Shown piece by piece: positions 1 through 10,837 of a stretch of 64,000 bases of DNA. The notes under the pieces were generated by a model. That model saw only the letters and a program-made list of their open reading frames with translations. It was not told the origin of the DNA and did no database searches. The DNA comes from Prionace glauca (lineage: Eukaryota; Chordata; Chondrichthyes; Carcharhiniformes; Carcharhinidae), in the NCBI GenBank assembly GCA_037974335.1, contig CM075760.1, positions 43,652,103 to 43,716,102 of the forward strand, given 5' to 3'. Every line of letters begins with the position of its first letter. The first letter of the stretch is position 1. The translations under genes and the position numbers were made by a program.

Positions 1-31
1 AACCTGCCGAGCTTTTCCAATTCTTTCTGTA

Positions 32-37
32 TTTATT
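32..37 (-). other. Candidate poly(A) signal of ZNF-1
   Basis: AATAAA on the minus strand, about 270 bp beyond the last zinc-finger stop. The sequence between is ordinary 3' UTR-like DNA. Position fits a terminal exon, but a lone hexamer is weak evidence. Confidence 0.35.
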
Positions 38-303
38 TTAGATTTATCTGCAGTGGTGAAAAGCACTATTTTCTATCCAGGATAAAGTAATTGTCTTTCA
101 CCAGCTTTTGTGGTTCATTTCAGCAGAAATGTGCTCTCCCAGGCTCAAAGAGCATCAGCCCACTGGAAGCAAAGTTGTGAGACTGGCCAGTCCAACAGAA
201 AGAAAACCTCCAATCCTCCCACTTCACCAACTGTCAGAATGAACATGATTCTGTCCTGGATGTAATTAACAACAGCAATAACAGCAGAATCCAAACCCTG
301 TCA

Positions 304-429
304 TTACTTGTGAACTTGCTCGTGTTTCAGCAGGCTGGATAACTGAGTGAATCGCTTTCCACACACAGAGCAGGTGAAGGACTTCTCCCCAGTGTGAACT
401 CGCTGGTGTCTCTGCAGTGCGGATGACCA
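304..429 (-). pseudogene. Trailing zinc fingers of ZNF-1 behind an in-frame stop
   Basis: Directly after the ZNF-1 stop the same frame continues for 42 codons to a second stop. It encodes the second half of finger 12 ([12 protein letters not shown]) and a complete finger 13 (CSVCGKRF...HEQVH). Sister fingers have Lys-Arg where this copy reads stop-Trp, so these fingers were part of the ancestral protein and are now cut off unless the stop is read through. Confidence 0.75.
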
Positions 430-1398
430 TTAAAACCTCTTTGTGCAGTGAGAGCAACTGAACGGTCTCTCCTCAGTGTGAATGCGCTGGTGGGACATCA
501 GATCCTGAGAGCTTTTAAAGCTACTCTCACAGTCAGAACATTCAAAGGGTCTCTCGTTGCTATGAGTGACTTTATGATTCAATAGGTGGGATAACTGAGT
601 GAATCCCTTCCCACACACAGAGCAGCCGAATGGTTTCTCCCCAGTGTGAATTCGCTCGTGGTCCCTCAGATCTGAAGTACGTTTGAATCCGCTCCCACAG
701 TCAGGGCATTTAAAGGGTCTCTCCTGGGTGTGAGTGATTTTGTGCCTCAACAGGTTCGATGACAGAGTGAATCCCTTCCCACACACAGAGCAGGTAAATG
801 GCCTCTCCCCAGTGTGAACTTGCTGGTGTGCCCATACGCTGGATAACTGTGTGAATCCCTTCCCACATATGGTGCAGGTAAATGGTCTCTCTCCGGTGTG
901 AACTCGCTGGTGTGTCCGCAGGTGGGATGACCTTTTAAACCTCTTGGTGCTATGAGAGCAGCTGAACGGTCTCTCCTCAGTGTGAATGCGCTGGTGGAAC
1001 ACCAGGTCACCAGAGGTTTTGAAGCAGCTCCCACAGTCAGAGCATTTAAAGAGTCTCTCATTAGTGTGAGTAGCTTTGTGATTCTGTAGGTTGGATGACT
1101 GAATGAAACCCTTCCCACACAGGGTGCAGGCGAACGGCTTTTCCCCAGTGTGAACTCGCTGGTGTGCCCGCAGACCGGATGACTGAGTGAATCCCTTCCC
1201 ACACTGAGAGCAGGTGAATGGCTTCTCTCCAGTGTGAACTCGCTGGTGTCTTTGCAGGGTGGATAACCAAGTGAATCCCTCCCCACACTGAGAGCAGATG
1301 AACGGCCTCTCCCCAGTGTGACTCCGTCGATGAATTTCCAGCCGAGATGGAACTTTATATTTCTTCCCACAGTCTGCACATTTCCATGGTTTCTCCAT
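430..1398 (-). CDS. C2H2 zinc-finger protein ZNF-1, C-terminally truncated
   Basis: Probable nuclear DNA-binding protein built almost only of C2H2 fingers. The start at 1398 (MEKPWKC) is chosen because the two sister genes begin with the same MEKPW motif; an in-frame Met twelve codons earlier is possible. Eleven whole fingers with TGE(K/R)PF linkers follow, then finger 12 stops after KRF. Finger 6 reads C-S-H-S, losing its second zinc cysteine. Every third to fourth finger has a charged FK core (fingers 5, 6, 9, 11), which suggests internal multi-finger duplication. No KRAB, SCAN or BTB domain is visible in the last exon. The acceptor for this exon is near 1735 and a non-coding first exon lies at 2956. 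DNA target unknown. Confidence 0.75.
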   Translation of the reverse strand: MEKPWKCADCGKKYKVPSRLEIHRRSHTGERPFICSQCGEGFTWLSTLQRHQRVHTGEKPFTCSQCGKGFTQSSGLRAHQRVHTGEKPFACTLCGKGFIQSSNLQNHKATHTNERLFKCSDCGSCFKTSGDLVFHQRIHTEERPFSCSHSTKRFKRSSHLRTHQRVHTGERPFTCTICGKGFTQLSSVWAHQQVHTGERPFTCSVCGKGFTLSSNLLRHKITHTQERPFKCPDCGSGFKRTSDLRDHERIHTGEKPFGCSVCGKGFTQLSHLLNHKVTHSNERPFECSDCESSFKSSQDLMSHQRIHTEERPFSCSHCTKRF

Positions 1399-1734
1399 GT
1401 TGCAGGTGTCCTTGCCTCTCTCTTGGGTGGGCAATCAGTGGAAGCCTCTTCCACACACATAGAACACGAGTACAGTCTCCCCGCAGTGAATGGTGTGATA
1501 TTTATTCAGGCTGTGCAACTGGTTAAAGCTTTTCAGTCAATGCACTGGAACACTCTCACTTGAATGTGTAATATGTTGGCGCTTTTCCACTGACGTTTGA
1601 AACTTTTCAAATCAAAAGACCAGACAATACTTCTAGATTTAAAGGCCAATGATAATCATATCCCAAGGAATATGACTCTGTCAGATCTAGACATGACATT
1701 TGACATTCCAGCCTGTGATTCCTTTTTCAATATC
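1399..1734 (-). other. 5' part of ZNF-1 last exon with a decayed upstream finger
   Basis: Between the acceptor (minus-strand TTTTACAG just above 1734) and the start codon the minus strand keeps a decayed finger (VFQCxD..., near 1545-1560) matching a clearer one in ZNF-2 and ZNF-3. It is out of frame here and contains stops. Confidence 0.5.
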
Positions 1735-1737
1735 CTG

Positions 1738-1960
1738 TAAAAGAAATTTACATAAGTCATCATTGTCAGTACAAGATAAAAATTCAGAATAGACAACTCT
1801 AGTTCCTACAGAATGTTCTTTCCTCTCATTGTGCAAAAGCTGTAAATCTCCATCCCACACACTCTCCCTCCATTCTTACTCTGCTGTATCTAATATTCAC
1901 CCTCCCAATTCTCCTGAAGATGCTGATTGACACATCTATGCTCACTGCGTCCTCCCTTGG
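1738..1960 (-). repeat. Intron block shared by the zinc-finger genes
   Basis: Roughly 200 bp ending at the last-exon acceptor. It recurs at 10058-10300 in the same orientation and, inverted, at 3620-4017. This is a paralogous intron, not a transposon. Confidence 0.7.
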
Positions 1961-1966
1961 CGCAGA

Positions 1967-2290
1967 AATCATAAGAAATAGGAGCAGCAGTTGGCCATTC
2001 AGCCTATCGAACTGCCTCAACCATTCATTAAGAATTGGCTGATCTACCTCAGCATTATTTCCCATACAATCCCCCAGGTCTTCAATATCTCAAAACTTAT
2101 CAATCTCCAGCTTGAAAATTCGTGATGGCTGAGACTCCACAATCCTCTGGGGTGCAGAATTCCAAAACTTCACCACATCCTTGAATGAGGAAATTTCTCC
2201 TCACCTTAACTTTATCTGCATTTTCTGACCATTCCCTATAACATTCTCCTTTATCAATCAAAAATCAGTCCAACTGACCCTGGAATATAT
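1967..2290 (-). mobile_element. CR1-type LINE 3' fragment
   Basis: Begins with the reverse complement of the CR1-type tail (cataagaaataggagcag) and continues through the reverse strand of the conserved C-terminal RT segment (FFTQR...WNSLP equivalent). Highly diverged and old. It lies in the ZNF-1 intron. From 2290 to 2562 nothing recognisable. Confidence 0.65.
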
Positions 2291-2575
2291 TCAATGGTCC
2301 TCAGCCTCCACTGATCACTGTGGGATAAATCCAAGATTAACAACTCTCTGTTTCAAGAGGTGACTGGAAATATATCACATAGCAACAGTACTATATTACA
2401 CAGCTAGATATAATTATAAATATACTCTGTCTGATATTAATTTACTGTCTCCTTAAATGTCAGCCATCTCCTGGGGAAACCAGCCCTTTAATTGTGAACA
2501 TTAGGAAAGGGATCTTTTAGCCAGACAAATCAACGTGTCAAGCTGAGAGAGCAAAGGATGTCAATGTCTTTAAGA

Positions 2576-2805
2576 TGTGGGTATGCCGGCGTTGGACTGG
2601 CGTAAACACAGTAAAAAGTCTGACAACACCAGGTTTTAGTCCAACCGATTTATTTGATAATATTCTCACAAGCTTTTGAGGGGGTTGCCTCTTCGTCAGG
2701 TGAACTCTCCATTCACCTGACGAAGAGGCAGCCCCCTCGAAAGCTTGTGAGAATATTATCAAATAAATCGGTTGGACTAAAACCTGGTGTTGTCAGACTT
2801 TTTAC
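2576..2805. mobile_element. Palindromic Penelope-type repeat with 13-bp target duplication
   Basis: Two inverted arms of about 110 bp each, facing outward, meeting near 2705-2715. Each arm matches the 3' end of the Penelope-like element at 47.1-47.8 kb (motifs gttggact and cctggtgttgt). Perfect 13-bp duplications (aatgtctttaaga) flank it at 2563-2575 and 2806-2818. Confidence 0.8.
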
Positions 2806-2955
2806 AATGTCTTTAAGAGACAGATAGACCTGGGCCAACCTTTCCAGAGTCTGCACCCTCCCTGGATTCACTTCCTTTCCCTTCAGCAAATCTCCAGTTT
2901 TTCCCAGAATGAGAAAATAAATGGAAAGAGGGAGAAAAGAAAGTGTTTTACTCAC

Positions 2956-3015
2956 AGATGTGGGAGACAGGAGGAAGTTCGAGTACGTCTTAAGATCAAT
3001 CTTCATTCACACAAA
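2956..3015 (-). other. Non-coding first exon of ZNF-1
   Basis: Minus strand ends in CCCACATCT followed by a consensus donor GTGAGTAAAAC. The same exon end and donor occur at 12972 on the plus strand for ZNF-3. No start codon in good context, so 5' UTR. The 5' limit is a guess. Confidence 0.65.
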
Positions 3016-3470
3016 GCCCACACTCTGATTGGCTGGAGGACCAGAGTCCTTCCGGACCTCCGACTCTTTCCATTGGTCAATGGCTCAGAAGGTGGGCACG
3101 CCCCCGCAAATACGCAGCTTCTCCACACCTTTGGACATGCGCAGTCGCGGGGAGGGGGAGATCACCGAGCGGCTTCTCGCTCTGGCCGGAGCCGCCAGCT
3201 GCTTGTCTGGAAACCTTGGTTCGAGGAGGGGCAGGGGGCGGGGAGCAATGGGTGGGGGCGGGGCTCCCGGATCCGCGCGCCCGGGCCTGCGCACTGGAAC
3301 CCCAGGACGTCATGCCAGAGCAGACTGATTCCTATTGGCTGATTCTCGTGTGGACGTTCCTAACGCTCAGTCTCCCATTGGAGCAAAAAGACAACATTGC
3401 GGATTGGTTGACTCAGGCAGGACTCTATTGTGATGTCACAAAACGGAAGTTGACCAATGAGCTTCAGAGT
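3016..3470. promoter_or_regulatory. Bidirectional GC-rich promoter of the first zinc-finger pair
   Basis: CpG-rich and TATA-less, with several CCAAT/ATTGG boxes on both sides (for example near 3030, 3071 and 3335), GGGCGGGG Sp1-type boxes near 3235-3265, an NRF1-like catgcgca at 3136-3143 and CRE-like gacgtca near 3306. The core is homologous, inverted in function, to 12430-12900. Confidence 0.7.
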
Positions 3471-4017
3471 GAAACTTCCTCTGTGCAACATCTGGGAGGA
3501 AATCAATGTTTCCCCCTTTCTATTTCTTTCCTCATTCTGGAAATTGGGGACTTGAAAAACTGAAGGGTAAGGAAGTGAGTCCAATCTGTACATTCCATAC
3601 ATTTTTAGTCCAGTCATTTAGACATACATCTGTCTGGCAGCATGGAGATTTTCAGCTCTGTCTCCAGGACAGGAAGCAGTGAGCATGGATCCGTCAATCA
3701 GCCTCAATCATCAACTTCAGGAGAATTGGGAGGGTGAATATTAGATACAGCAGAGTGAGAATGAAGGGAGGGTGTGTGGGATGGGAACCAAAAGAGAAGA
3801 TGCTGGAAAATCTCAGCAGGCCTGGCAGCATCTGTAAGGAGAGAAAAGAGCTGATGTTTCGAGTCCAGGTGACCCTTTGTCAAAACAGTGTGGGATGGAG
3901 ATTTACAGCTTTTGGGAAATGTGAGAGGAAAGAATGTTCCATAAAAACTAGAATTGTCTGTTCTGAATTTCTATCCTGGACTGACACTAATGCACTTTGT
4001 TAACTCCTTTTACACAG
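3471..4017 (+). pseudogene. Relic first exon and intron of a fourth zinc-finger gene
   Basis: The exon end near 3470-3500 matches the ZNF-2 side of the second promoter in reverse orientation (aacggaagttg, gagcttcag, acttcct). The following intron block, 3620-4017, is the inverted equivalent of the intron before the ZNF-2 and ZNF-1 finger exons, including the acceptor tract. No zinc-finger exon follows, so the gene is beheaded. Confidence 0.65.
3785..3887 (+). mobile_element. Short SINE-like insertion with 11-bp target duplication
   Basis: 103-bp insertion (atgctggaaaatctcagcag type) flanked by exact gtgtgggatgg at 3774-3784 and 3888-3898. The paralogous introns at 1.85 kb and 10.17 kb are empty at this point. 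A relative lies at 37129-37205. Confidence 0.8.
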
Positions 4018-4262
4018 ACAAGGCCGAGGACAAAAATATGAGCATGAGAGCAAGATGGTAAATTCTAATGGCAAGCGGAAGGTGAAGGTCATGCTTTGGA
4101 CTGAGCGGAAGTTTTCCACAAAGAGGGCAGGGAACAGGCTACAGATGAATTAAAGAGAAACCATTTGTGTCCAGAACATTGTGAACATCCTTTTACTCTG
4201 GTTATCTTTGATCCTCTTGTCATTTTCTGTATGTTTTAACCATGTTCTGTTTCATTAATAAA
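4018..4262 (+). other. Candidate terminal exon with short basic C-terminus
   Basis: Begins right after the relic acceptor (tttacacag). One frame stays open for 45 codons from 4019 to a TAA at 4151-4153 and encodes a Lys/Arg-rich tail (NGKRKVKVMLWTERKF). AATAAA follows at 4257-4262. The sequence differs from the zinc-finger exons of the sister genes. No family recognised; it could also be chance open frame. Confidence 0.35.
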
Positions 4263-4371
4263 ATTTTATCAGTAAAAATATTTGATTGTTCTGGAGTTTT
4301 CCTGATGAGATTGATGCACTTTAGGAAAAGTGAGTGAGAGGGTTTGGCAGGCTCTTTAACAGAAAGCGATT

Positions 4372-4710
4372 CCCTCTATGAAGTAGTTCATTTTGGCAGG
4401 TCAAATAGGATGGCAATAAGTGTTAATTTTGGCAGGTCAAATAGAATGGCAGAACATAATATTAATGGTAGGACTCTTGGCAGTGTGGAAGATCAGAGGA
4501 GTCCGAGTTCATAGGATGCTCAAAGCAGCTGCGCAGGTTGAAGTTATGGTTAAGAAGGCTTATGGTGTACAGGCCTTCATCAGTTGAGGAATTGAGTTTC
4601 AGAGTCGAAAGATGATGTTGCAGCTTTATAGGACCCTGGTCAGACCCCACTTGGAGTACTGTGCTCAGTTCTGGTCACCTCATTACAGGAAGGATGTAAA
4701 AGATTCTCTA
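4372..4710 (+). mobile_element. Decayed CR1-type LINE fragment
   Basis: Plus strand matches the VHFGR to LEYCVQFW portion of CR1-type RT seen in the LINE at 5-6.9 kb, with many indels and a small internal duplication (ttttggcaggtcaaata twice). Old copy. 4710-5014 shows nothing recognisable. Confidence 0.65.
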
Positions 4711-5014
4711 GCTCTCTCTTTACCCCCTATCCAACTTGTGGACAGTTTTTATTCGGTGTTATTTCTTCCAAGCTCTTAATTGTCCCAATCTATAATTTTA
4801 TCCATTTTACTTTAATTTTCCTCACATTGTGTCCATGTGCACTGTGTTTAATTGGATCCTGATTGTTTTGAACTCAGTTTCTCTCTGGAGTGTGTGTCAA
4901 TGCCTTGATGTGGTCACAATGTTGTCTCAATCCCCTGGCCACATTAACCATTTCATCTCCTGCTGTGTCTCAAGTAGCTGTGTGTGTTTGGGACCCGCTC
5001 TTCACTCCATCTCA

Positions 5015-6912
5015 GGGTAGGAGAAGCTATGAGGCTGGGCTAGCACTTAATATAAAAAAGGATAGCAAGAGTTTTTATAAATATATAAAAAGGAAGAGGC
5101 TGGCTAGGGTAAACGTTGGTCCTTTAGAGGATGAGAAAGGGGAGCTAGTGGTAGGGGATAGGGATATGGCTAAGGTCTTGAATAACTTTTTTGTTTCTGT
5201 CTTCACGGAGGAGGACATGAATAATTTGCCGGGTGTTAGCGATGGAAAGGTGGTAGGAATGGAGGGTCTTAATGACATTACTGTTACTAGAGAGGTGGTG
5301 CTCGACAGACTGGAGGGGCTGATTGTGGACAAGTCCCCAGGACCGGATGGAATGCATCCAGGGTTCTGAAAGAAATGGCGGAGGTGATAGTGGAAGCCTT
5401 GGTGATTATTTTCCAGACGTCGCTGGATTCCGGGGAAGTGCCGGAAGATTGGAAAATGGCTAATGTTACGCCGTTGTTTAAGAAGGGTGCCAGGCAAAAG
5501 GCGGGGAATTATAGGCCGGTTAGTTTAACGTCTGTGGTAGGTAAAATGTTAGAAACCGTCATTAAGGAGGAAATAGCGAGGCATCTTGAGGGGAATTGCT
5601 TGATAGGGCGGACGCAACACGGTTTCATTAAAGGGAAGTCGTGTCTGACAAATTTACTGGAGTTCTATGAGGATGTGTCGAGGGCAGTGGATAGAGGAGA
5701 GCCGGTGGATGTGGTCTTTCTGGATTTTCAGAAGGCGTTTGACAAGGTACCTCACAAGAGGTTATTGCAGAAGGTCAGGGGACATGGAGTTGGGGGTAGG
5801 GTGTTAGCGTGGATAGAGGATTGGTTGTCAAATAGGAGGCAGAGAGTGGGGGTCAATGGATGCTATTCGGATTGGCGGTTGGTGACTAGTGGGGTGCCCC
5901 AGGGGTCGGTGCTGGGGCCTCAGCTATTTACCATTTATATAGATGATCTGGAGGAGGGAACCGAGTGCAGGGTGTCGAAATTTGCTGATGACACCAAGAT
6001 TGGGGGAAAGGCAAATTGTGCGGAGGGTGTGGAGAGTCTGCAGAAGGATCTAGATAGGCTGGGCGAATGGGCCAGGAAATGGCAAACGGAATTTAATGTT
6101 GGCAAGTGTGAGGTGGTCCACTTTGGTAGGAGGAATGGTAGGAAGGACTATTACTTACGGGGCGAAAAACTGCAGCAGGCGACGGTGCAGAGGGACCTCG
6201 GGGTCCTTGTGCATGAGTCGCAAAAACCCAGCTTGCAGGTGCAGCAGGTGGTCAGGAAGGCGAATGGGATGCTGGCCTTCATAGCGAGGGGGATTGAATA
6301 TAAAAGTAGGGAGGTCTTGCTGCAGCTGTATAGGGCATTGGTGAGGCCGCAGCTGGAGTACTGTGTGCAGTTTTGGGCGCCGCACCTGCGCAAGGATATT
6401 TTGGCCCTGGAGGGAGTGCAGAGGAGGTTTACTCGGCTGATACCGGAGTTGAGGGGATTGAGCTATGAGGAGAGGCTGAATAAACTAGGCTTGTACTCGT
6501 TAGAGTTTAGAAGAATGAGGGGAGATCTCATTGAGACGTATAAGATGATGAATGGGATGGATAGGATAGAGGTGGAGAGACTCTTCCCGCTCAAAAAAGA
6601 CAGTAGGACTAGGGGGCACAGCCTCAAGATAAGGGGGAGGGCGGTTTAGAACGGAGTTGAGGAGGAACTTCTTCACTCAAAGGGTGGTGAATCTCTGGAA
6701 TTCTCTGCCCGTTGAAGTGGTGGAGGCTGCCTCGCTAAATATTTTTAAGAAACGGGTTGATGGGTTTTTGATAAGAGAAGCGATTAAGGGTTATGGGGAG
6801 AGGGCGGGAAAGTGGAGCTGAGTCACGACAGATCAGCCATGATCTTATTGAATGGCGGGGCAGGCTCGAAGGGCCAGATGGCCTACTCCTGCTCCTATTT
6901 CTTATGTTCTTA
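5015..6912 (+). mobile_element. CR1-clade LINE, 5'-truncated, near-complete reverse transcriptase
   Basis: Encodes the RT core: KSPGPDG near 5330, NYRPVSLTS near 5510, HGFIKGKSCLTN near 5620, DFQKAFDKVPH near 5725, GVPQGSVLGP near 5891, FADD catalytic box at 5981-5992, and the CR1 C-terminal region LEYCVQFWAPHLRKD near 6355. The frame slips once near 5365 and again after about 6640. The endonuclease domain is missing. The 3' UTR ends in TTCTTATG octamers, as is usual for CR1. The youngest-looking LINE in the window; copies at 32.6, 33.8, 43.9 and 62.8 kb belong to the same subfamily. Confidence 0.9.
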
Positions 6913-7189
6913 TGCTATTTTTCACATGTAACAAATCAGATGTGCACACTCACTCCGGTTTCCCAAAATCATGTCACACATTCTTAACTCTCAGATGTGC
7001 TGTTGAAAAGATCAAATATAGTGTGTGTCTGTCTTATCTCCCTGTTAAGGCGCTGATATTTCATATCCTGGCTGGGCTTTCAAATGTGGATTTCTTTAAA
7101 ACAAAGTTAACGGATGTAGGAGTGTTTCAGAGACCAAGTATTGTGCTGGCTTTCACTGATTTACAACTCAGCTAATGCAAAGAACAATA

Positions 7190-7500
7190 TGACGGTGTGG
7201 TGACACAGTGGTTAGCACTGCTGCCTCACAGTACCAGGGATTTGGGTTTGATTCCTGGCTTGGGTCACTGTCTGTGTGGAATTTGCACATCCTCCCTGTG
7301 TCTGCATGGGTTTCCTCCAGGTGTTCTGGTTTCTTCCCACAGTCCAAAGTTCTGTGGTTTGGGTTGATTGGTTATGTTACATTGACCCTCGTTTCTGGGG
7401 ATTAGCAGGGTAAATACGTGGGGTTACTGAGATAGGCTGGGATTGTTGTCAGTGCAGGCTTGATGGGCCAAATGGCCTCCTTCTGTACTGTCAGGATTCT
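7190..7500 (+). mobile_element. tRNA-derived SINE, full length
   Basis: Starts with a Pol III box-A-like gtggttagcactgctgcc and box-B-like gggtttgattcct, followed by the conserved body (tgtgtctgcatgggtttcct) and the tail tgatgggccaaatggcct. Typical shark tRNA-derived SINE (HE1-like by memory, not verified). 6913-7189 holds nothing recognised. Confidence 0.8.
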
Positions 7501-8319
7501 GTTCTTTGAATATAATGGGCAGCTTGATTATTTTCAGTCTGGGCTAATCCAGTAACCTGGAGTTTTATGACCCTTTTCAAACTGTTGTGTTGAGCCTGAT
7601 TAAAAGGTCAATGCTGTCTTTGGACATTTCTTTCACAGGAGAAAGGTTTTAGTTTTCTTTTGTCACATGCTCTTTGGACTGCAGACTGAGAGGACTGTTT
7701 CTCACCTCTTTCTGTGGAGTGAAGATTCTGAGTTGCCAGCTGGAAGATAGTGGCAAGCAGTCTGTCTCTCTCTCTCTCTCTATCTCAAGATCCTGAAATT
7801 TCCAGAACTGGGAAGTCAAAGTTTGAAATCAACGTTTAAAGGACTAATTCACAACAGGTGTTAAAAAGCTGCAAAATCCAGCATCACGTGACCATACTTG
7901 CTTTCTGTGCAAAGCCTAAAACGAGCTGTAAGTTTGTAGGGATTATTTGATTTGGACTTAGCTGTTCAGGTTGAGACAAGATCATGGTTGCTTTTTATTG
8001 CAATTGGTAAAAATTATGCTAATTTTTCTTCTTATATTTTAACTGTGTTCTTAAATTAACTTTGTTTGCTAAAAACTTCCTCGTGGGTCAGTTGAATCAT
8101 ACCTGGAGTGAAATATCTTATGCTCACTCGAGTGCAAATCTTATGGCTAGGCTGAATTTGTAAAGGACCTTTCATTTCACCACACCCAAGGTGAGTTATT
8201 CAAATTCCTTTATTGCCCAGGACAATATGTTCACAATATTTTTAAAACAGTAATTAAACATTCCCATTCGATTTCAGGTATTAACATATTCTGTTACTTT
8301 GTTCTTTATTGTCGATGTC
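7501..8319. other. No gene recognised; short CT microsatellite
   Basis: A (tc)n run lies at about 7763-7781. The rest has no coding frame, RNA or repeat I recognise. Confidence 0.5.
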
Positions 8320-8640
8320 AGACTGGGGTTGTTGCCCTTGGAGCAAAGGAGGTTAAGAGGAGATTTGATAGAGGTGGGCAAGATTCTGACAGATTTAGAT
8401 AAGGTGGACAAAGAAAAGATGTTCCCATTCGCTGATGGGACAAGGACAAGGGGGACACAGATTTAAGGTTTTGAGTCAGAGATGCAGGGGGATGTGAGAA
8501 AGAATATTTTGATGCAGTGCATGGTAATGAGCTGGAACTCGCTCACTAAAGGGTAGGGGAAGTGGAGACAATAAACAATTACAAAGGAAATTGGATGGGC
8601 ATTTGGGGAATTTCAAACAGAAATGCTGACTAAATATCTC
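8320..8640 (+). mobile_element. Old CR1-type LINE 3' fragment
   Basis: Plus strand retains the C-terminal RT segment (RLRGDLIE-like, then a decayed SH..LK and WN.L region). Diverged from the 5-6.9 kb subfamily. Confidence 0.6.
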
Positions 8641-8862
8641 TGACCTTCCTAACACCCTGTCACTCTGTGATTCTTGTGAAATTTAAAACCAGGTATTTGC
8701 AACAAGACTCAAAGAGCATCAGGCCACTGGAGGCAAAGTTGAGAGACCGGCCAGTCCAGCAGAAAGAAACCCTCCCCATTGACCAACTGTGAGAATGAAC
8801 AAAATGCAGTCCAGGATGTAATCGAGAACAGAAACAATAACAGCAGAATCTAATCCCCCTAT

Positions 8863-9705
8863 TCACTTGTGAACTTGTTGGTGTGTCAGCAGAGTGGATG
8901 AATCACAGAATCCCTTCCCACACTGAGAGCAAATGAACAGTCTGTCCCCGGTCTGAACTCGCTGGTGTGACTGCAGGGTAGATAACCGAGTGAATCCCTT
9001 CCCACACACGGGACAAGTGAACGGCCTCTCTCCAGAGTGAACTCGCTGGTGTCTCCGCAGGTTGGATAACTGAGTGAATCCCTTCCCACACTGAGAGCAG
9101 GTGAATGGCCTCTCCCCAGTGTGAACTCGCTGGTGTGTCTGCAGGTTTGATAAATGAATGAATCCCTTCCCACACTGACAGCAGCTGTATGGCCTCTCCC
9201 CAGTGTGATTTCGCTGGTGTGTCTGCAGACTGTACAATTGAGTGAATCCCTTCCCACACTGAGTGCAAGTGAATGGTCTCTCCCCAGTGTGAACCCGCTG
9301 GTGTGCCCGCAGATGAGATAACTGAGTGAATCTTTTCCCACATTCAGAGCAGTTGAATGGTCTCTCTCCTGTGTGAACTCGCTGGTGTTTCTGTAGGTTG
9401 GATGACTTACTGAATCCCTTCCCACACTCAGGGCAGGTGAATGGCCTCTCCCCAGTGTGAACTAGCTGGTGTGTCTGTAGGCTGGATATCTGAGTAAATC
9501 CCTTCCCACACTGACAGCAGGTGAATGCACTCTCACCGGTGTGAACTCGCTGGTGTCTCTGCAGAGTGGATGAATCACTGAATCCCTTCCCACAAACACA
9601 GCAGGTGAACGGTTTCTCCCCAGTGTGGCTGCGTCGATGAGCTTCCAGTAGAGAGGGTGCTTTGTATCTCTTCCCACAGTCCTCACATTTCCATGGTTTT
9701 TCCAT
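8863..9705 (-). CDS. C2H2 zinc-finger protein ZNF-2
   Basis: Complete frame of 280 residues starting [10 protein letters not shown] and ending QQVHK, with ten tandem C2H2 fingers joined by TGE(R/K)PF linkers. Finger 9 ends HQRVQ, so its last zinc histidine is replaced by Gln; linker 9-10 is the odd TGDRLF. Helix contact residues vary between fingers, as expected for a sequence-specific DNA binder. No effector domain is visible in this exon. The last exon begins at 10057 after a ttttacag acceptor (minus strand). By promoter homology the first exon lies near 12390 within the divergent promoter shared with ZNF-3. Target and partner unknown. Confidence 0.85.
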   Translation of the reverse strand: MEKPWKCEDCGKRYKAPSLLEAHRRSHTGEKPFTCCVCGKGFSDSSTLQRHQRVHTGESAFTCCQCGKGFTQISSLQTHQLVHTGERPFTCPECGKGFSKSSNLQKHQRVHTGERPFNCSECGKRFTQLSHLRAHQRVHTGERPFTCTQCGKGFTQLYSLQTHQRNHTGERPYSCCQCGKGFIHLSNLQTHQRVHTGERPFTCSQCGKGFTQLSNLRRHQRVHSGERPFTCPVCGKGFTRLSTLQSHQRVQTGDRLFICSQCGKGFCDSSTLLTHQQVHK

Positions 9706-9865
9706 ATTGTCGGTCTCCTTGTCTCATTGCAGTTTTATCATTTGACGCCTTGTTCACACAGACAACATGGTACAGTCTCTCCCTGCTGTGAATGCTGTGA
9801 TGTATTTTCAGGCTGTATAACTGGTTAAAGCTCTTTCCACAGTCAGTGCACTGGAACACTCTCAC
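9706..9865 (-). other. Upstream finger in another frame (uORF-like) of ZNF-2
   Basis: A frame running 9865 to 9683 encodes one well-kept finger (VFQCTDCGKSFNQLYSLKIHH) and ends about 20 nt inside the main coding sequence in another frame. ZNF-3 has the same arrangement. It may be a translated uORF or the remnant of an ancestral N-terminus. Confidence 0.5.
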
Positions 9866-10057
9866 TCAGGTGTGTGTTTGTATCCCAGTGTTTTTCCAGT
9901 CGCACTGTTGCTTAAAATCTTGCAGTCGACAGACTGCTCAAACATTTCTCCTTCATATTCAGAGGCTGAGGAAAATTAGTTTCCAAGGAATTGGGTGACT
10001 CCGTCAGACAGAAATGTGATACTTAAGATTTATCTGTGTGATTCCTCTTCTAATATT

Positions 10058-10340
10058 CTGTAAAAACAATTTACAAAAGTCATCAGTGTCAGTACAAGAT
10101 AGAAATTCAGAACAGACAACTCTAGTTTTTATGGAACATTCTTTCCTCTCTCACTCCACAAAAGCTGTAAATCTTCATCCCACACACTCTCCCTCCATTC
10201 TCACTCTGCTGTATCTAATATTCACCCTCCCAATTCCCCTGAAGGTGCTGATTGAAGCTAGTTGACAGATCCATGCTCACTGCTTCCTGTCCTGGACTCA
10301 GAGAGCTGAAAATCTCCATGCAGGAGAAATAACAGAAATA
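10058..10340 (-). repeat. Intron block shared by the zinc-finger genes
   Basis: Paralogous to 1738-1960 and inverted relative to 3620-4017. Ends in a 30-bp near-palindrome around 10308-10372 (ctgttatttctcctgcatgg and its complement). Confidence 0.6.
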
Positions 10341-10429
10341 TGGCTACTTTCTGTTATTTCTCCTGCATGGCAACCAGAACTGTACACAGTTCTTCACCTG
10401 TGGCCTAATTAGTGGTTTATACAGGGCAG

Positions 10430-10480
10430 GGGAAGGCTCGAAGGGCTAGATGGCCTATTCCTGTTCCTATTTCTTATGTA
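10430..10480 (+). mobile_element. CR1-type LINE 3' tail scrap
   Basis: Contains aggctcgaagggctagatgg and tttcttatg, the 3' end of the LINE subfamily at 5-6.9 kb. Confidence 0.6.
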
Positions 10481-10837
10481 CAGCTACATCAGAACCTCCC
10501 TGCCCTTATATTCAATGCGTCAGTTAATAAAGGCAAGTATCCCATGTGCTTTCTGAATCCCCTTATGTACCTGTCCTGCTGTCTTCAGAGATCTATGGAC
10601 ATACACACCAAGGTCACTCTGAACCTCTAGGATCTGACTATTCATTGTGCATTCTGTTACATAGAACATTACAGCGCAGAACAGGCCCTTCGGCCCACGA
10701 TGTTGTGCCGACCAGTTACAAAACAATGACCCACTAGCCTAAACCAATCCTTTTTCATTACTCCTCCCAAAATGCATTACTTCAAACTTTTTAAGGATTG
10801 AATTCCATTTGCCCCGTCTCTACCATCTAACTAAAGT
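10481..10837 (-). mobile_element. LINE fragments, minus strand
   Basis: Reverse strand of CR1-type RT C-terminal sequence (DLGVYVHRSL...AHGILAFIN). Includes 10661-10745, which matches the 3' tail of the LINE at 45.65-46.02 kb in reverse (tagaacattacagcgcag). Confidence 0.65.

Noticed and set aside
747-1460. Long second open frame across ZNF-1, ZNF-2 and ZNF-3 arrays
   Set aside because: Shadow frame of the zinc-finger repeats; the periodic pattern comes from the repeated linker codons.
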